The translations under genes were made by a program, and so were the position numbers. Below are positions 43,560 through 54,394 of a DNA stretch of 64,000 nucleotides, piece by piece. The notes under the pieces were generated by a model. It was not told the DNA's origin. It ran no database searches and was given only the letters and a program-made list of their open reading frames with translations. This stretch comes from Tritrichomonas musculus (lineage: Eukaryota > Parabasalia > Tritrichomonadida > Tritrichomonadidae): positions 1,736,001 to 1,800,000 of the forward strand of contig JAPFFF010000029.1 in assembly GCA_039105265.1 (NCBI GenBank). Direction: 5' to 3'. Within the stretch, counting starts at the first letter, position 1. Each line of letters starts with the position of its first letter.

Positions 43560-43700
43560 TCATTCGTGGCTCTACGAAGTTTGGTTCGCCAAGCCAGCGC
43601 AGGTTGATCCCGAAGGCGTCGCAAGGTGCAGTTGTGCTCTTCCTGTGCGCTTTCTTGTTGTGGCGTCGCCGAGTTTCCAGCCAACGGCCGACTTAGGAAG
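43560..43700 (+). promoter_or_regulatory. Probable bacterial ribosomal L10 leader
   Basis: GC-rich sequence directly upstream of rplJ, with phrases such as CCAGCGCAGGTTGATCCCGA and GGCGTCGCAAGGTGCAG, followed by a Shine-Dalgarno AGGAAGGA at 43695-43702. In bacteria the L10 leader RNA binds the L10-L7/L12 complex and represses the operon. Assignment is by position and general resemblance; it has no role in a eukaryotic nucleus. Confidence 0.5.
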
Positions 43701-43707
43701 GAACGCC

Positions 43708-44274
43708 ATGAAGAGGCTGGAAAAGGAAGTGGTGGTCGCCGAGCTTACGGTACTGTTCCGTAACGCCGGCGCTGTCCACCTGACCGAGTTCCGCGGGCTT
43801 GCCGCTGTGCAGATCTCCGATCTGGGCGAAAAGCTAGGCCGCGATACTTCCTACACTGTGGCCAAGAACGCGCGGTTCCGCATCGCCTCTAAGGAAGCCG
43901 GCATCGAGGGCCTCGAAGAGATGCTCATCGGTCCTTCCGCTGTCGTCTTCGTGAAGGGTGACTTCATCGACGCTGTGAAGACTCTGCGTGACTTCGCCAA
44001 GACAAGCAAGGCCCTCATCATCAGGGGCCGTTTCGCAGACGGAACCGTGTATGATGCCGAAGGTGCCAAACAGCCTGCAGACCTCGAGTCTCGTCCAGAG
44101 CTGCTTGCCGAACTGTCCGGCGCGCTCAAGGGCACAATGTCCAAGGCCGCCTATCTGTTCAACGCCCTGCCAACGAAGGTGGTCCGCGCCGTCGACGCGC
44201 TGCGCGAGAAGCAGGAAAAGGCCGCCTGGTCGCCCTGCGGTCCGCCGCATAGCATCAATCCGGAACACACATAG
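43708..44274 (+). pseudogene. rplJ: Actinobacterial ribosomal protein L10 gene in a nuclear contig
   Basis: From the ATG at 43708 it reads MKRLEKEVVVAELTVLFRNA, LTEFRGLAAVQISDLGEKLG, RDTSYTVAKNARFRIASKEA, GPSAVVFVKGDFIDAVKTLR and KAAYLFNALPTKVVRAVDAL, very like L10 of Bifidobacterium and relatives over its full ~172 residues. The end is abnormal: after REKQEKAA the frame runs on for 16 unrelated residues to a TAG. In bacteria L10 anchors L7/L12 on the large ribosomal subunit. A bacterial Shine-Dalgarno, leader and rplL follow the native gene order, so a piece of bacterial chromosome was inserted. Several residues differ from the family consensus, suggesting drift without selection. I infer it is not expressed. 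Confidence 0.85.
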
Positions 44275-44329
44275 AAAATGAAGGCGAGGCGACCTCAACA
44301 TCATGCGCCACGAATGAAAGAAAGCCATA

Positions 44330-44440
44330 ATGGCTAAGTTCACCCAGAATGGGCTGCTCGAAGCTTTCGGTGAAATGACCCTGTCGAGCTCTCCAAGTTG
44401 TTCAAGGCCTTTGAAGAGAAGCTCGAGAATCGGACAATAA
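44330..44440 (+). pseudogene. rplL: Start of ribosomal protein L7/L12 gene, frameshifted
   Basis: MAKFTQNGLLEAFGEMTL is the L7/L12 start. One base is missing after the Leu codon, and the next frame gives VELSKLFKAFEEKLE, matching the rest of the N-terminal dimerisation domain. Bacterial similarity ends at about 44440. The 55-base spacing from rplJ is typical of the bacterial operon. Confidence 0.75.
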
Positions 44441-45102
44441 CAAGCCTATTAGAATTATGTCAAGTAAAAATCAAGCTGATTCATTTTCCTCTATAAAAAA
44501 GCGTAACTAATGATTTTGGGGAAGCTAAATCATGATGGAGAAGACACCACTGTGGATCACTGTTGAAAAAGACGATGTTGAACTTTTCTAAAGAGTGCCT
44601 TTACTTAATGCTAATATTCCAATGCAAAAGTATGCTGAAAGTTCAGAATGTGGTTGTGAAAGAGAAGGATTAATCGAAAAATCAAATTTATATCAAGTGA
44701 TATATCAAATAAAATAAAAACGAGAAAAAATAATTTTTTTTTAGGATGATGAAAAAGTTGATTTCAATTATAAACTCATAAATATTGGCGATACTGGCTG
44801 TGGAAATACTCTTCCAATAAAATAACAAAAATATATGAAGCATAATTGAATTTCATCATTTTTTCTAAATCAAACAAGAAACCTTATTTTGGTATTAACA
44901 TAAAACATTATTCATTGAATTAAATTCTGATTATTAAATAAAAAAATTTTTTTCTCCAAAAGATTCTTAATAAAATTAATGCAATATTAAACCAGGCTGC
45001 TCTTTCATAATTGTTCTTTGAGTAAAATTAAATGCAAATTTTTGATAAAAGTTTATTGAATATAGTGATTTTATTTATAATTGGAATGAATAATTATAAA
45101 AT
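44441..45102. other. Cargo end: gene scraps including a Rab-like GTPase P-loop
   Basis: About 44744-44823 on the plus strand reads DDEKVDFNYKLINIGDTGCG then NTLPIK and stop. YKLINIGDTGCGxT is the G1 (P-loop) region of a Rab/Ras GTPase, with Asn in place of the essential Lys. Another scrap near 44533 reads MEKTPLWITVEKDDVELF. No complete gene. Confidence 0.4.
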
Positions 45103-45906
45103 CAGGGTTGTGTATCGATCCTCTCCGGTAGCGGTTATTTTCCCGGTAAAATATCGATATTACCGGCTCTAACCGCCGGTAACGGTATTTATCGATAAAA
45201 AACCGAAGTATCGATACAAAAATGGAAAATTTGTATCGAATGTCAGGTTTTTTGTCGGTATTTTTTTTAACAAAAAATGTATCGGATTTATTTAAAGATG
45301 ACTAAAGAAATTTATAAGGTTCTAATGAATATAGTTAATTCTCTTTAATTACATATTTTACAACAAATAATCGTCATAATAATTGTATAATCAATGGTTT
45401 CTGAAATATCGTAAATTTAATCATCTTTATGTCAATTTCTATTTGTAGATAAATATAACATTCCAGAACTATTGAATTAACTATTAATATGAGAAAGTAC
45501 ATAAAATATATAAATTTTATTGTTTTTAATGATAATAATGATATCAAAAATTTGGATTGTTTAATGAAAATGAATATGACGAGATTTCTGAAGAAGAAAG
45601 ACAATAATATACTTTTTATAGGCTGGTAATTATATTTATAATTAAAATATTTATTTTAAATTAAATAATCAAATGTTTTAATATTTTTATACATTATTTA
45701 TTAATAAAATTTATATATTAAAATACCGTATCGATACTGATAAAAAGTATTATAAAGTACTTTTTTAATAACCGCTGATACTCTAAAAATACCGAAGCAC
45801 TTTTGTATCGATACTAAAAAATACCGAGCAAAAAAGTATCGAATATTTACCGAATACCGATACTTCTTCGGTAACCGGTATTTAGTCGTATCGATAAACA
45901 ACGCTG
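45103..45906 (+). mobile_element. hAT-like MITE, copy 2
   Basis: 804 bp, same orientation and nearly the same sequence as copy 1. Differences I can see are one extra A near 45842 and a few substitutions (for example near 45163, 45284 and 45373). Its right-hand ATACAGAA flank overlaps the first bases of the inverted-repeat element that follows. Confidence 0.85.
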
Positions 45907-45907
45907 A

Positions 45908-47637
45908 TACAGAAAAGGATTCAAATGAGAAAATGGATTTAAATGTGATCGGAAAATTTTTAAAATTTTTTAAAATTTTATATTTATTTTTGATTTTTCT
46001 TTAGATACAAAGACTTTGGTAATAAATGAAATATATCAATATGTTAAGCACTTAATATTTGATATAAACAAATATAGTATTCGAACCAAAAATTGAAATT
46101 TTAGCATTTTTTCTATTGCTGAAGATGAAAAAATAAAATCGAAATATCGGATTATTTGGATTATTTTTTCCATATTGAATCATATATATCGCTTCTATAT
46201 ATATTATTGCATAATAAACAAAAGTAAAATTATAACTCTTTATGCTAACATTTTTGAGAAAAATCGAAATTTTGATTTTTAATGTACGTTTCAAATTAAT
46301 AAAAAAATTTGTCTAGCTATTATATCTGTTCAAATTTCTTTATTGATGATATCCTCATATATATAAGTAATATAAGCAAAATAATTATTGAAGAAACATT
46401 TAGATTATATCTAACTCAATTAAAAGCAAAGCTTTGATGTGAAAAATAATAAAGACAATTCTCAAAAAAACATTTCGTTTTAATAGTCAATATGAGCATG
46501 CCTTCTTAAAAGTAAAGTAATAAAAATATTAGCCTTGAATATGAAAATAGAGAAATATGATTTAAGCTTAATAATCCAAATAATATATGAACTTTTACGA
46601 TCATTTTTGAAAAATTTTGAAATTTGTGAAAATGAATGAATATTTATATGTTGAAAAGGAAAAGGTTCACAGAAATAACTCAGTTTTATGCTCAATGCTT
46701 GATAATAATATGTCAATGAATATAAAAGAGTTTCAACATATAAATGGGACATATTTTTGAGCATTTCAAAAATATGATATTATTTTTATAAAAAATTAAA
46801 ATCAAAATAAAAGCTAGTCATGATTTTTGCCAATTATTGATCTATGATATTATATGAATTGATATATATCTAAAATGATCAAAAAAACTAATAAATAAAA
46901 GTTTTATCCCAAAATATCCGTTTATAATAATTGGACGTTTATTTTTATCTAAATCATGATCTCATTGATATCTTGGTATATGAATGATATTTTTATAATA
47001 ATACAAGTTATTAAAAGATGATGGATGATTTCAACAGTAAAAAGATGGCTAAGGATGAAATATTATATAAGATTTATCATTTTATTTCAAGTTCATTTTT
47101 AAAAAGGCTTTATCTGAGTTTTCATAATATTGTTTTTCGATTCACCAAGTTATAAATATTTTGTATACTGTATTAATTATGATAATCATTGTAGAATTCA
47201 TCTGAACTAATTAAAAAATAGATTATAGGCTTTAAAAAAAAAACCATTATTTGAAACGTACATTAAAAATCAAAATTTCGATTTTTCTCAAAAATGTTAG
47301 CATAAAGAGTTATAATTTTACTTTTGTTTATTATGCAATAATATATATAGAAGCGATATATATGATTCAATATGGAAAAAATAATCCAAATAATCCGATA
47401 TTTCGATTTTATTTTTTCATCTTCAGCAATAGAAAAAATGCTAAAATTTCAATTTTTGGTTCGAATACTATATTTGTTTATATCAAATATTAAGTGCTTA
47501 ACATATTGATATATTTCATTTATTACCAAAGTCTTTGTATCTAAAGAAAAATCAAAAATAAATATAAAATTTTAAAAAATTTTAAAAATTTTCCGATCAC
47601 ATTTAAATCCATTTTCTCATTTGAATCCTTTTCTGTA
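45908..47637. mobile_element. Element with 389-bp terminal inverted repeats
   Basis: Arms 45908-46296 and 47249-47637 are almost perfect reverse complements, starting TACAGAAAAGGATTCAAATG, and both read the same 80-residue chance frame. The 952-bp middle has no transposase. Long arms without coding suggest a non-autonomous Mutator-like (MULE) or foldback element. If the end is placed two bases in (CAGAAAAGG), 9-base flanks TGTATTATA (before MITE copy 1) and TAAATTATA match at seven of nine positions, a weak hint of a MULE-type duplication. Near-identity of the arms suggests youth or gene conversion. Confidence 0.7.
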
Positions 47638-47747
47638 AATTATATCCATATATTTGTTACGTATTGATGAGCTTGACAAAAGAAAAATATTATAAATATT
47701 AATACTTTAAGAGTTAAGGGAAAAAAAGATATCGAATCAATAAAAAT

Positions 47748-50105
47748 TTATTTATTAATTAATTCGAGTTCATTATCACGTTGTGATACAATTGAGGAAT
47801 CAACATCAATTGCAAGCATATATTTATTTTCTCTTAAATAAAGCAAGATATCATCAAATGATGGTCTTCTTTCAGGTTCTTTAATTAAGCATTTATTAAT
47901 TAAATCAATGCAGCACTTTGAGATCGTCTCTGATTCATCAATTTCAATTGTTTGTCCTGTTTCCCTTTCTTCACTACTTTGATTTGGCATTTTCCCAACA
48001 AACATGAAATAAATGAGAATTCCAAAAGAGAAAACATCTGTTTTGTTGTCATAATCATCGCCTTGTATCATTTCAGGAGACATGAATGTTTCTATTCCAA
48101 CCTTTTTTGTTTTCGAAAAAGTGTCTGTCTCATCTCCAGAATAAGCGAGACTGAAATCAATGATTTTGGCTTGAAAAACAGAATTCAGCATGATGCTGTC
48201 AATTTTTAAAACACGATAAATCAAATTGTTTTCATGTATGAAACGCATTCCATGAGCAACTTCAACCAGAATTCTTGTTTTCAATGTGTTCTTTATTATT
48301 CCCATTTTAAGACAGTCCAAAAGTCGAAAATCAAGGTATTCAAGAAAGATCGAAATTGTTGTAATTCCATCTTCTTTAAAATTATATTTTTCAGTCAAAT
48401 TAATGCCAATTGTTTTAATAATGCATGGATGATCTAATGCCTTAACAATTTCGAATTCTTTAATTGCATTCGCTATATCTTTGAATTCTACATCTTCAAC
48501 TTTTAATATCTTTTTGCATAAGAATATGGACTTTGTAGTGTCAAATGTTTTGAATGCAATAGATTTCTTTCCTTGGCCGATTTTTTCAATTGTCTTAAAA
48601 TTCTTCTCTGAATCAATTCCTATGTAGCAATTATCATATTTGTAAAGCTCTTTAATGTCTTCTTTGATGTCGTTCACTATGTTTTCATAATCACTCTTTT
48701 TTGTCATAATTTTAGTCTTCTTTTTTATGAAATGAAATGACAAGAAAGTGTTGTTTGGAGGTGGAATATATATCTTAAATCTGCCCCCATTTTCATTAAT
48801 TGCATCAACAAGTGTCTTTGAATTATCAATTTCTTTTTCTTCTCCTCTTAAAGTAATTTTTTCAGGTTTTATCAGCATTATTTTTGAGAGATGGTTTTCT
48901 TTTAGCCATTGAATTGTGTTGAGCTCAGAAATATGGTTGTATTTCAAAGGTATTTGGTAATCAAGAAAATCAATGTTCGGTATCGTTTTGTGAACAAACA
49001 ATTGACATTCGAAATCCATTAATTTCTTTGTACATTGGTTTAAGATATCAACAGTCTCGTAACTATTTTTAGTTTCATCTTTTATAAATATAGAAATATC
49101 ATCCATTTCGTATTTAATCTTCAAATAACCGATTGCCGCTGAAATGGATGTGATTTCACTTATTAAAATTTCAGTGTTTCCCAAAGATCCTTCACAAACC
49201 ATTCTTGTTTGATTACCAAATAAATATAATAGTTTATCTTTTTCAAGTTTTGAATTTGGATCTAAAATGTCAGTTCCATTTTGATTATAACTGAAATCAA
49301 AATCATGATCAGTATTAAATTGTTTCTTTAAAAACTCATTTAAATGTGTAATTCTTTCAAGGGGACTAGCATAAACTACATGACTATATGTTTCTTCAGG
49401 TGTTGAAATGGTTATTGGATAAGAATTTTTGTATAAATCTAAATGAACGCAAGCATTTTCAGGTATCTTGTAATATGAAAATGACTTGTCTGATGATAAG
49501 TAATAATCAGCAAATTTCAAAGTAACTTCGTTTAATGATAATATATCAAATTCTTTAAGTACATCTTGAATTATCATTCTAATTGTTTTTATAGGATCAA
49601 TATAAATTACTTTTTTGGTATTTTGGAAGCAAAATATAATATTGTTCTTTAATTTATATTCATATGAAACTTCAATTTTTACATTTTTTGGAAATAATCC
49701 AGCGTTAAATCTATGAAAGAAAATGAAATCAAGTTTTGTGTCGTTATCAATTCAAATAAATATGAATTGCCAGCTAGAAACATTGAGCATATTTTTGATT
49801 TAAATTCATTATAATTGTCTTCAGAAAGACTTAAATTAAAGGTCAAAGGTGAACCATTTGTTACCAAAAAAGTTATTCTTTTTAGGAACATCATTCAAAA
49901 CTAAAAAGTCATATTTATGTTTATAAAGCGAAGGTACATCATTGGGAAGCAATTCATTAAAATCAGCAAATAACTTAATGTTATTTCCTTTAATTTTATA
50001 TTTTTCACATGTTTTTTGAATGATTTGTTTTGTAGTCATGTTTGAGTCATATTCATCAAAGGCAATAAAAGGATGGGCACTGTTAATTATGTCCAATATT
50101 TTCAT
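47748..50105 (-). pseudogene. Ubiquitin-like-repeat pseudokinase gene with frameshifts
   Basis: Starts at ATG 50105 (MKILDIINSAHPFIAFDEYD), changes frame near 49870 and again near 49680, and continues in the long 609-codon frame 49577-47748. The first ~600 residues hold several ubiquitin-like beta-grasp segments (VTLKFADYYLSSDKSFSYYK; YPITISTPEETYSHVV). The kinase-like domain has IGQGKKSIAFKTFD (Gly loop), LCKKIL (Lys), HPCIIKTIGINL, then IYRVLKIDSIML in place of HRDLKPxNIL, so the catalytic Asp is Val, and IDFSLAY in place of DFG. MSPEMIQGDDYDNKTDVFSF and PERRPSFDD complete the C-lobe. Even an intact ancestor would be a pseudokinase, perhaps a ubiquitin-linked scaffold. The last ~310 bases are duplicated at 30063-30374. 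Confidence 0.65.
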
Positions 50106-50138
50106 TGTTTTGGTTGGCTTAAAAGAATTAAAGATTAT

Positions 50139-51764
50139 CTAATCATGTTCATTATCTAATATATTAATTAATGGTTCATTCATTAGTAACTTTTGGTTTT
50201 TAAAAATAGCTTCAGCAACATCTAGTTTTGGATATGTTCTCCACAGGATGAAATTTTTGGCATAACTAATATAGCTATTATTTGTTTGGTATATTTCATA
50301 AATCAAATCAAAAATTCTAAGATTTTCTCCAGTGATTGTTAATGAGAATTCTTTCTTTTGCTTTGATGAACTATCAACCACAAAGAAATTAACTTTTCGT
50401 TCATTAGATTCTTGATATTCAATTTTATAATCATCTTCGTTAATTATTTTAATAGAATTGTGACTTTTTTTCAGATAAGTTTCAACTAAATTTTCAGCTG
50501 ATGAGTATCTGTAGTCAATGAATTCCTGTTCATTATTTTTTAAGTATTTGTTTGAGCATTTGATAAATTTTCTTTTTGCAGTAGTATAGCGAGGTTTTAT
50601 TATAATAATTTGAGTAAAAGAATTTGGTTCTTCAGAATTTGTCATGTATTTACTTAGAAACTGATTTGAATATCTCTTATTGAACACGAAATGATTATTT
50701 ATTATAATGCCTTTGTTTTGTTCACAAAATCTTGAATTCAAAAGATCTCTTTTTTTTGATAGATAGAATAAATCTTTTGTTTCGTTATCAATTTTAACTT
50801 TTAAATATTTGATTGCCTTGAATTCAATTTCATCTTTGGTTTTTTCTGATATAATAAAACCAGAATGCTTGTCCAACGGATATAGCAAATTTCTGTCAAT
50901 TTGGTACTGTTTTTCAATCAAGCACATAATACTATAGATATTCACATTAGTGAATGAATCATATTTGTTCCAAACTGAATTTCTGTAATTTTCACCTATA
51001 TGTATTTTTACCTCAAAACTTTTTGTTTTGGAATCAACTTTTTCTATGAATTCAAAAAGTGGAACTTTTGATATAATATATTCAATGTAGCAATCTTCTA
51101 TTTGTTTCTCAGTTGTGAGTCCATTTCTTTTAAATATATCTTTTAGGTTTGGACTATAATCAATATTATCAACAATTGACTTAGGATCTTTTAAGGAGTA
51201 CATTGAAATTGAATCTTTCAAATTCTTAATTGTCGATTGACGAGGCATACAAACAAAAAGAAATTTAGTGTAATAAGCATATAATAGCATATGATTTTGG
51301 TCAATTGAAACACTAAAAGGTATATCGAAATCAAAATCATAATTTAAAAATAATTCTGAATCATGTAATTTATTATTTTGGTATTCAAGAATAATGTTTT
51401 GGGGAACTGTTAGAAATTGTTTGGCGAAATATTTTTTCATTGAAAAGACTGTGGAATAATTATCAATATTTAAATCATATTTATAGTCAAACTCGGAGAG
51501 AATAAACTGGATTTTTCTTTGTTTATAAATAAAGACTTCGAAAACATCTCCAGGGGAAACTCCAATATCAAGAAAATTGTAATTTTTGGTTTTGGAAAGA
51601 AAAGTATTATAAAAAGAAAGGATGATATCTTGCCCACCAAACGAAAAATGCGAGTAAATCCATTCCATTAATTGATTGGTGTCAGAAATTTCTGAAGGTA
51701 AGCTGTATTCATTGCCTTGGCATTTGATTTTAATCATTTTTAATTTTGTTTTATTTGGTTTCAT
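50139..51764 (-). CDS. Protein of ubiquitin-like repeats, 541 residues
   Basis: An open frame from MKPNKTKLKMIKIKCQGNEY to a stop after INILDNEHD; a second Met at MIKI is an alternative start. About five or six segments have the rhythm of ubiquitin-like folds (two beta strands, a helix, then YxxQFLxVPQNIILEYQNNKL-type strands), for example FSMKKYFAKQFLTVPQNI and FEVKIHIGENYRNSVWNKY. It lies 33 bases upstream of the pseudokinase gene on the same strand. The two may be halves of one ancestral Ubl-repeat kinase, separated by a stop, or tandem paralogues. No catalytic motif is seen. Cytosolic location is inferred from the absence of a signal peptide. Confidence 0.5.
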   Translation of the reverse strand: MKPNKTKLKMIKIKCQGNEYSLPSEISDTNQLMEWIYSHFSFGGQDIILSFYNTFLSKTKNYNFLDIGVSPGDVFEVFIYKQRKIQFILSEFDYKYDLNIDNYSTVFSMKKYFAKQFLTVPQNIILEYQNNKLHDSELFLNYDFDFDIPFSVSIDQNHMLLYAYYTKFLFVCMPRQSTIKNLKDSISMYSLKDPKSIVDNIDYSPNLKDIFKRNGLTTEKQIEDCYIEYIISKVPLFEFIEKVDSKTKSFEVKIHIGENYRNSVWNKYDSFTNVNIYSIMCLIEKQYQIDRNLLYPLDKHSGFIISEKTKDEIEFKAIKYLKVKIDNETKDLFYLSKKRDLLNSRFCEQNKGIIINNHFVFNKRYSNQFLSKYMTNSEEPNSFTQIIIIKPRYTTAKRKFIKCSNKYLKNNEQEFIDYRYSSAENLVETYLKKSHNSIKIINEDDYKIEYQESNERKVNFFVVDSSSKQKKEFSLTITGENLRIFDLIYEIYQTNNSYISYAKNFILWRTYPKLDVAEAIFKNQKLLMNEPLINILDNEHD

Positions 51765-52323
51765 TTCAAAATTTCAAAGCAAAATAGGTCGATGCAACTT
51801 TCGTTTTATTCAGAAATTTATTCAATATTTCATAGTTTTTATTAGATTTTGCTTATATTCATATTGCATGAGTATTTGTTTAAATAAAATGCCTAATTAT
51901 GGTCAAGTTATTGAAAAAAAATAAAAACAGATGATTTTCATCAAAATTTTGAGATGAATAAAGTACCTGTGATATATCATATATATACTAATAATGGTTA
52001 TTTTAGAAATAAGTAATACTGATTTAAGTTAATCAAAATATTTTTATGCATATGATGTTTCTTATATAAATTAATTAATAATATTTATTATACAATCTTC
52101 TCCTTTTTGTAAATAGAATAATCACTTTCTTGTTTGGATAAAAAGCATTCTTTTTCTTAAAAAAAATAAAGGTTTTAAAAATATAATATATCATTAATGA
52201 TGTTTAAAGAAGGTTTTTTTCTATGAAATAATATATCAATACCAGAAAAACCACATTATTTGTGTTAATTAGATGTAGAATAATTAAAAAAAAATTAATG
52301 AAATTTCATTTATTAGAATCTTT
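51765..52323. other. Intergenic AT-rich DNA
   Basis: No gene or repeat recognised. Confidence 0.4.
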
Positions 52324-52970
52324 TTATTCATTTTTTTCTAATAATTTATTCAATAATTCAATGAATATATCCATCAAATCTGAAGGAGCAGCTGTTCCAG
52401 ATCCTTTCAGATAATCCATCAAATAATTATAACAGAATAACGAAATATTTTTCTGAATAAAAGGTGTTTTCTGTAAACTACAGAAAACAGAAATAACTTC
52501 CATATCAATTTTATCGTAGCCAACAGGTTTCAAATCAACAATATGATTTTTATTCTTAGAGATGAAAGTGTTATAAATTTTTAATATTTCAGGGAAAATC
52601 AGTTCAGGGAAAAAGATGTCATTATGCTTATGTTGACCATAATTTTTTGTTTCAATTTCAGATTTATCGAACAAGTACTGAAGAAAATTGTAATCAAATG
52701 AATCGTTGCCTTTTGCCAGCTTTTTCATCAATTCGTCAATTTCATCCACTGTTTTTGCATCGTTGATTAATTCAGCGTTCAAAATGAACAACCTGATAAT
52801 TGATACAAGTAATGGCATTTGCTCAGAAATGATATCAAAGAACTTTCTTTTTATATCAACATCCAAATATTTATCGTTACATTCATCTTTTATGTCTTCG
52901 ATTAGACCTTCAAATAATTCGTGATTGTCTTTGAATTTCTTTGTTGAATATCTGTATTCAATGCAATTCC
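52324..52970 (-). CDS. Helical protein of unknown family, 5' end lost
   Basis: Ends NKLLEKNE. The frame is open back through DVDIKRKFFDIISEQMPLLV, FEGLIEDIKDECNDKYL and RNCIEYRYSTKKFKDNHE with natural-looking composition, but no ATG is found there. About 200 residues are visible, mostly alpha-helical (LVSIIRLFILNAELINDAKT; DLMDIFIELLNKLL), without a recognised domain. Its upstream part overlaps, head to head, the start of the hydrolase at 52961. I infer a rearrangement breakpoint near 52955-52975 that removed the 5' ends of both genes. Confidence 0.4.
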
Positions 52971-53893
52971 GTAAAAGAAAGAATTTTAAAAATGAACGAG
53001 AAAACGTAACATTTCCCGATGGAGGAAATGCAATTATCGATTGGTTTCACCCGACAACAACAGAAATAGTGAAAGATGGAAATTCTTCATATGAAAAGAA
53101 AGACGATATCATTGTTTTATTACATACTCTTGGTGGAGGCTCTAGAGAAAAAGTCATCAATTCATTTGGCGTTGCATGTGCGAAAAGAGGATTTACAGCA
53201 GCTTGTTTAAATTGCAGAGGGTGCGGTGGCGCTAAATTTACAACAGCACGAACATATAATGCATACGAAATTGACGATTTCAAATACTCAATCGACAATT
53301 ATATTAAGAAACGAAATCCCCGTCATATTTTTATATGTGGCTTTTCAATGGGTGCAATGCATGCAACCAGATATGCAGCTGATTACGATGGCGTCATTAC
53401 TGCCATTGTAGCTGTTTCGCATACGATGAATGTTGAAAAAGCAACCAGACAACTTGATGATTTCCCACTTAACAAATTCTATCTTCCAAATATTATGCAA
53501 AGTCATCACAAACTTCTCAAAAAGCAGCCCTTTTTCAATAACCCAGAAATATTAAAGATCACATCAATGGTAAAATTCGATCAACAATATACTGCTCCTT
53601 CAATTGGAATGAAATCATGTGAAGATTATTGGTCACATATAACGATTTACGATAAAATTCCTAAATTTAACATTCCGATACTCGAACTCGTTGCAGAAGA
53701 CGATCCATTTACAAAAAAGAGCTATTTTCCATTCAAAGAAGCTGAACAATCAGACAACGAATACATGGTTCTTGTAACAACAAAAGAAGGAGGACATTGC
53801 GGTTTTATTGAAGGAATGGACGGAGAACATAGCCTTGTTGAGGACATTGCTTTTGAATGGTTTGAAAAGGCAGCACAAATGAATATAAAATAA
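52961..53893 (+). CDS. YheT/ABHD-type alpha/beta hydrolase, probably 5'-truncated
   Basis: The first in-frame ATG is at 52961 (MQFRKRKNFKNERENVTF), giving 310 residues. Family members are usually 340-400 residues, with an N-terminal part that is missing here. Motifs: TFPDGGNAIIDWFHP (family start), LLHTLGGGS (oxyanion region), LNCRGCGGA, nucleophile GFSMGA, acid in VAEDDPFT, and catalytic His in EGGHCGFIEG. The order and spacing fit ABHD1/2/3-YheT esterases, which act on medium- or long-chain acyl esters. No stop interrupts the domain, so an enzyme could still be made if a promoter exists. The gene faces the fragment on the other strand, and the two frames overlap. Confidence 0.7.
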   Translation: MQFRKRKNFKNERENVTFPDGGNAIIDWFHPTTTEIVKDGNSSYEKKDDIIVLLHTLGGGSREKVINSFGVACAKRGFTAACLNCRGCGGAKFTTARTYNAYEIDDFKYSIDNYIKKRNPRHIFICGFSMGAMHATRYAADYDGVITAIVAVSHTMNVEKATRQLDDFPLNKFYLPNIMQSHHKLLKKQPFFNNPEILKITSMVKFDQQYTAPSIGMKSCEDYWSHITIYDKIPKFNIPILELVAEDDPFTKKSYFPFKEAEQSDNEYMVLVTTKEGGHCGFIEGMDGEHSLVEDIAFEWFEKAAQMNIK

Positions 53894-53942
53894 ATTAGAT
53901 TTATATAAGAAATATTTTTTTTTTGATATATTTAATGTTAAC

Positions 53943-54103
53943 TCAACGACGATAGAAATAAAAAAGTACTCTTTTTTTGACAATCAAATTCAACGGAAAA
54001 ATATTCGTTGATCGTTGACGTTGAATCAACGAAGTCAACGCTGACAACGAGTCACTTAAAAAGTGACATCGTTGATCAATTTCTTCAACGTTGACCATCC
54101 CTG
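53943..54103. mobile_element. Truncated relative of the 514-bp hAT-like MITE
   Basis: Ends CAACGTTGACCATCCCTG, the reverse complement of the terminus at 10529. About 160 bases match that end (TCAACGACGATAGAAATAAA and TGACAACGAGTCAC phrases). The other end is missing, so it is an old fragment in inverse orientation. Confidence 0.75.
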
Positions 54104-54205
54104 TCTATAGTTTATCGGAAAATCGGAATCCCCCGAAACTGGAATCGCCCGGGGAGCTTAAGGTCAATATTGACCTTGTATCGTACTTCAGAAAAAAAAG
54201 TCATG

Positions 54206-54394
54206 TACGTTATTTTTTCTCTGAAAAAGTGGGAGCTATTTTGAGAGGATTTTAAATTCACTGAAAATTTCTTTTCTCTGAAAAAGTGGGGGTTATTTTG
54301 AAAAAAGTCGAGAACTTTTTCTGGAATCATTTACGTTATTTTTCTCTGAAAAAGTGGAGGCTATTTTGAGAGGATTTTAAATTCACTGAAAATT
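54206..54394. repeat. Direct repeats abutting the BspA frame
   Basis: A ~64-base unit (TTTCTCTGAAAAAGTGG ... GAGAGGATTTTAAATTCACT) occurs at about 54206-54270 and 54331-54394, with a partial third copy from 54271. The last copy runs straight into the leucine-rich-repeat frame at 54394. Confidence 0.8.

Noticed and set aside
43834-44343. Minus-strand frames opposite rplJ
   Set aside because: Shadows of the GC-rich bacterial gene.
46052-47493. Identical 80-residue frames in the two inverted arms
   Set aside because: Same sequence in opposite orientation; biased composition, so an arm feature rather than two genes.
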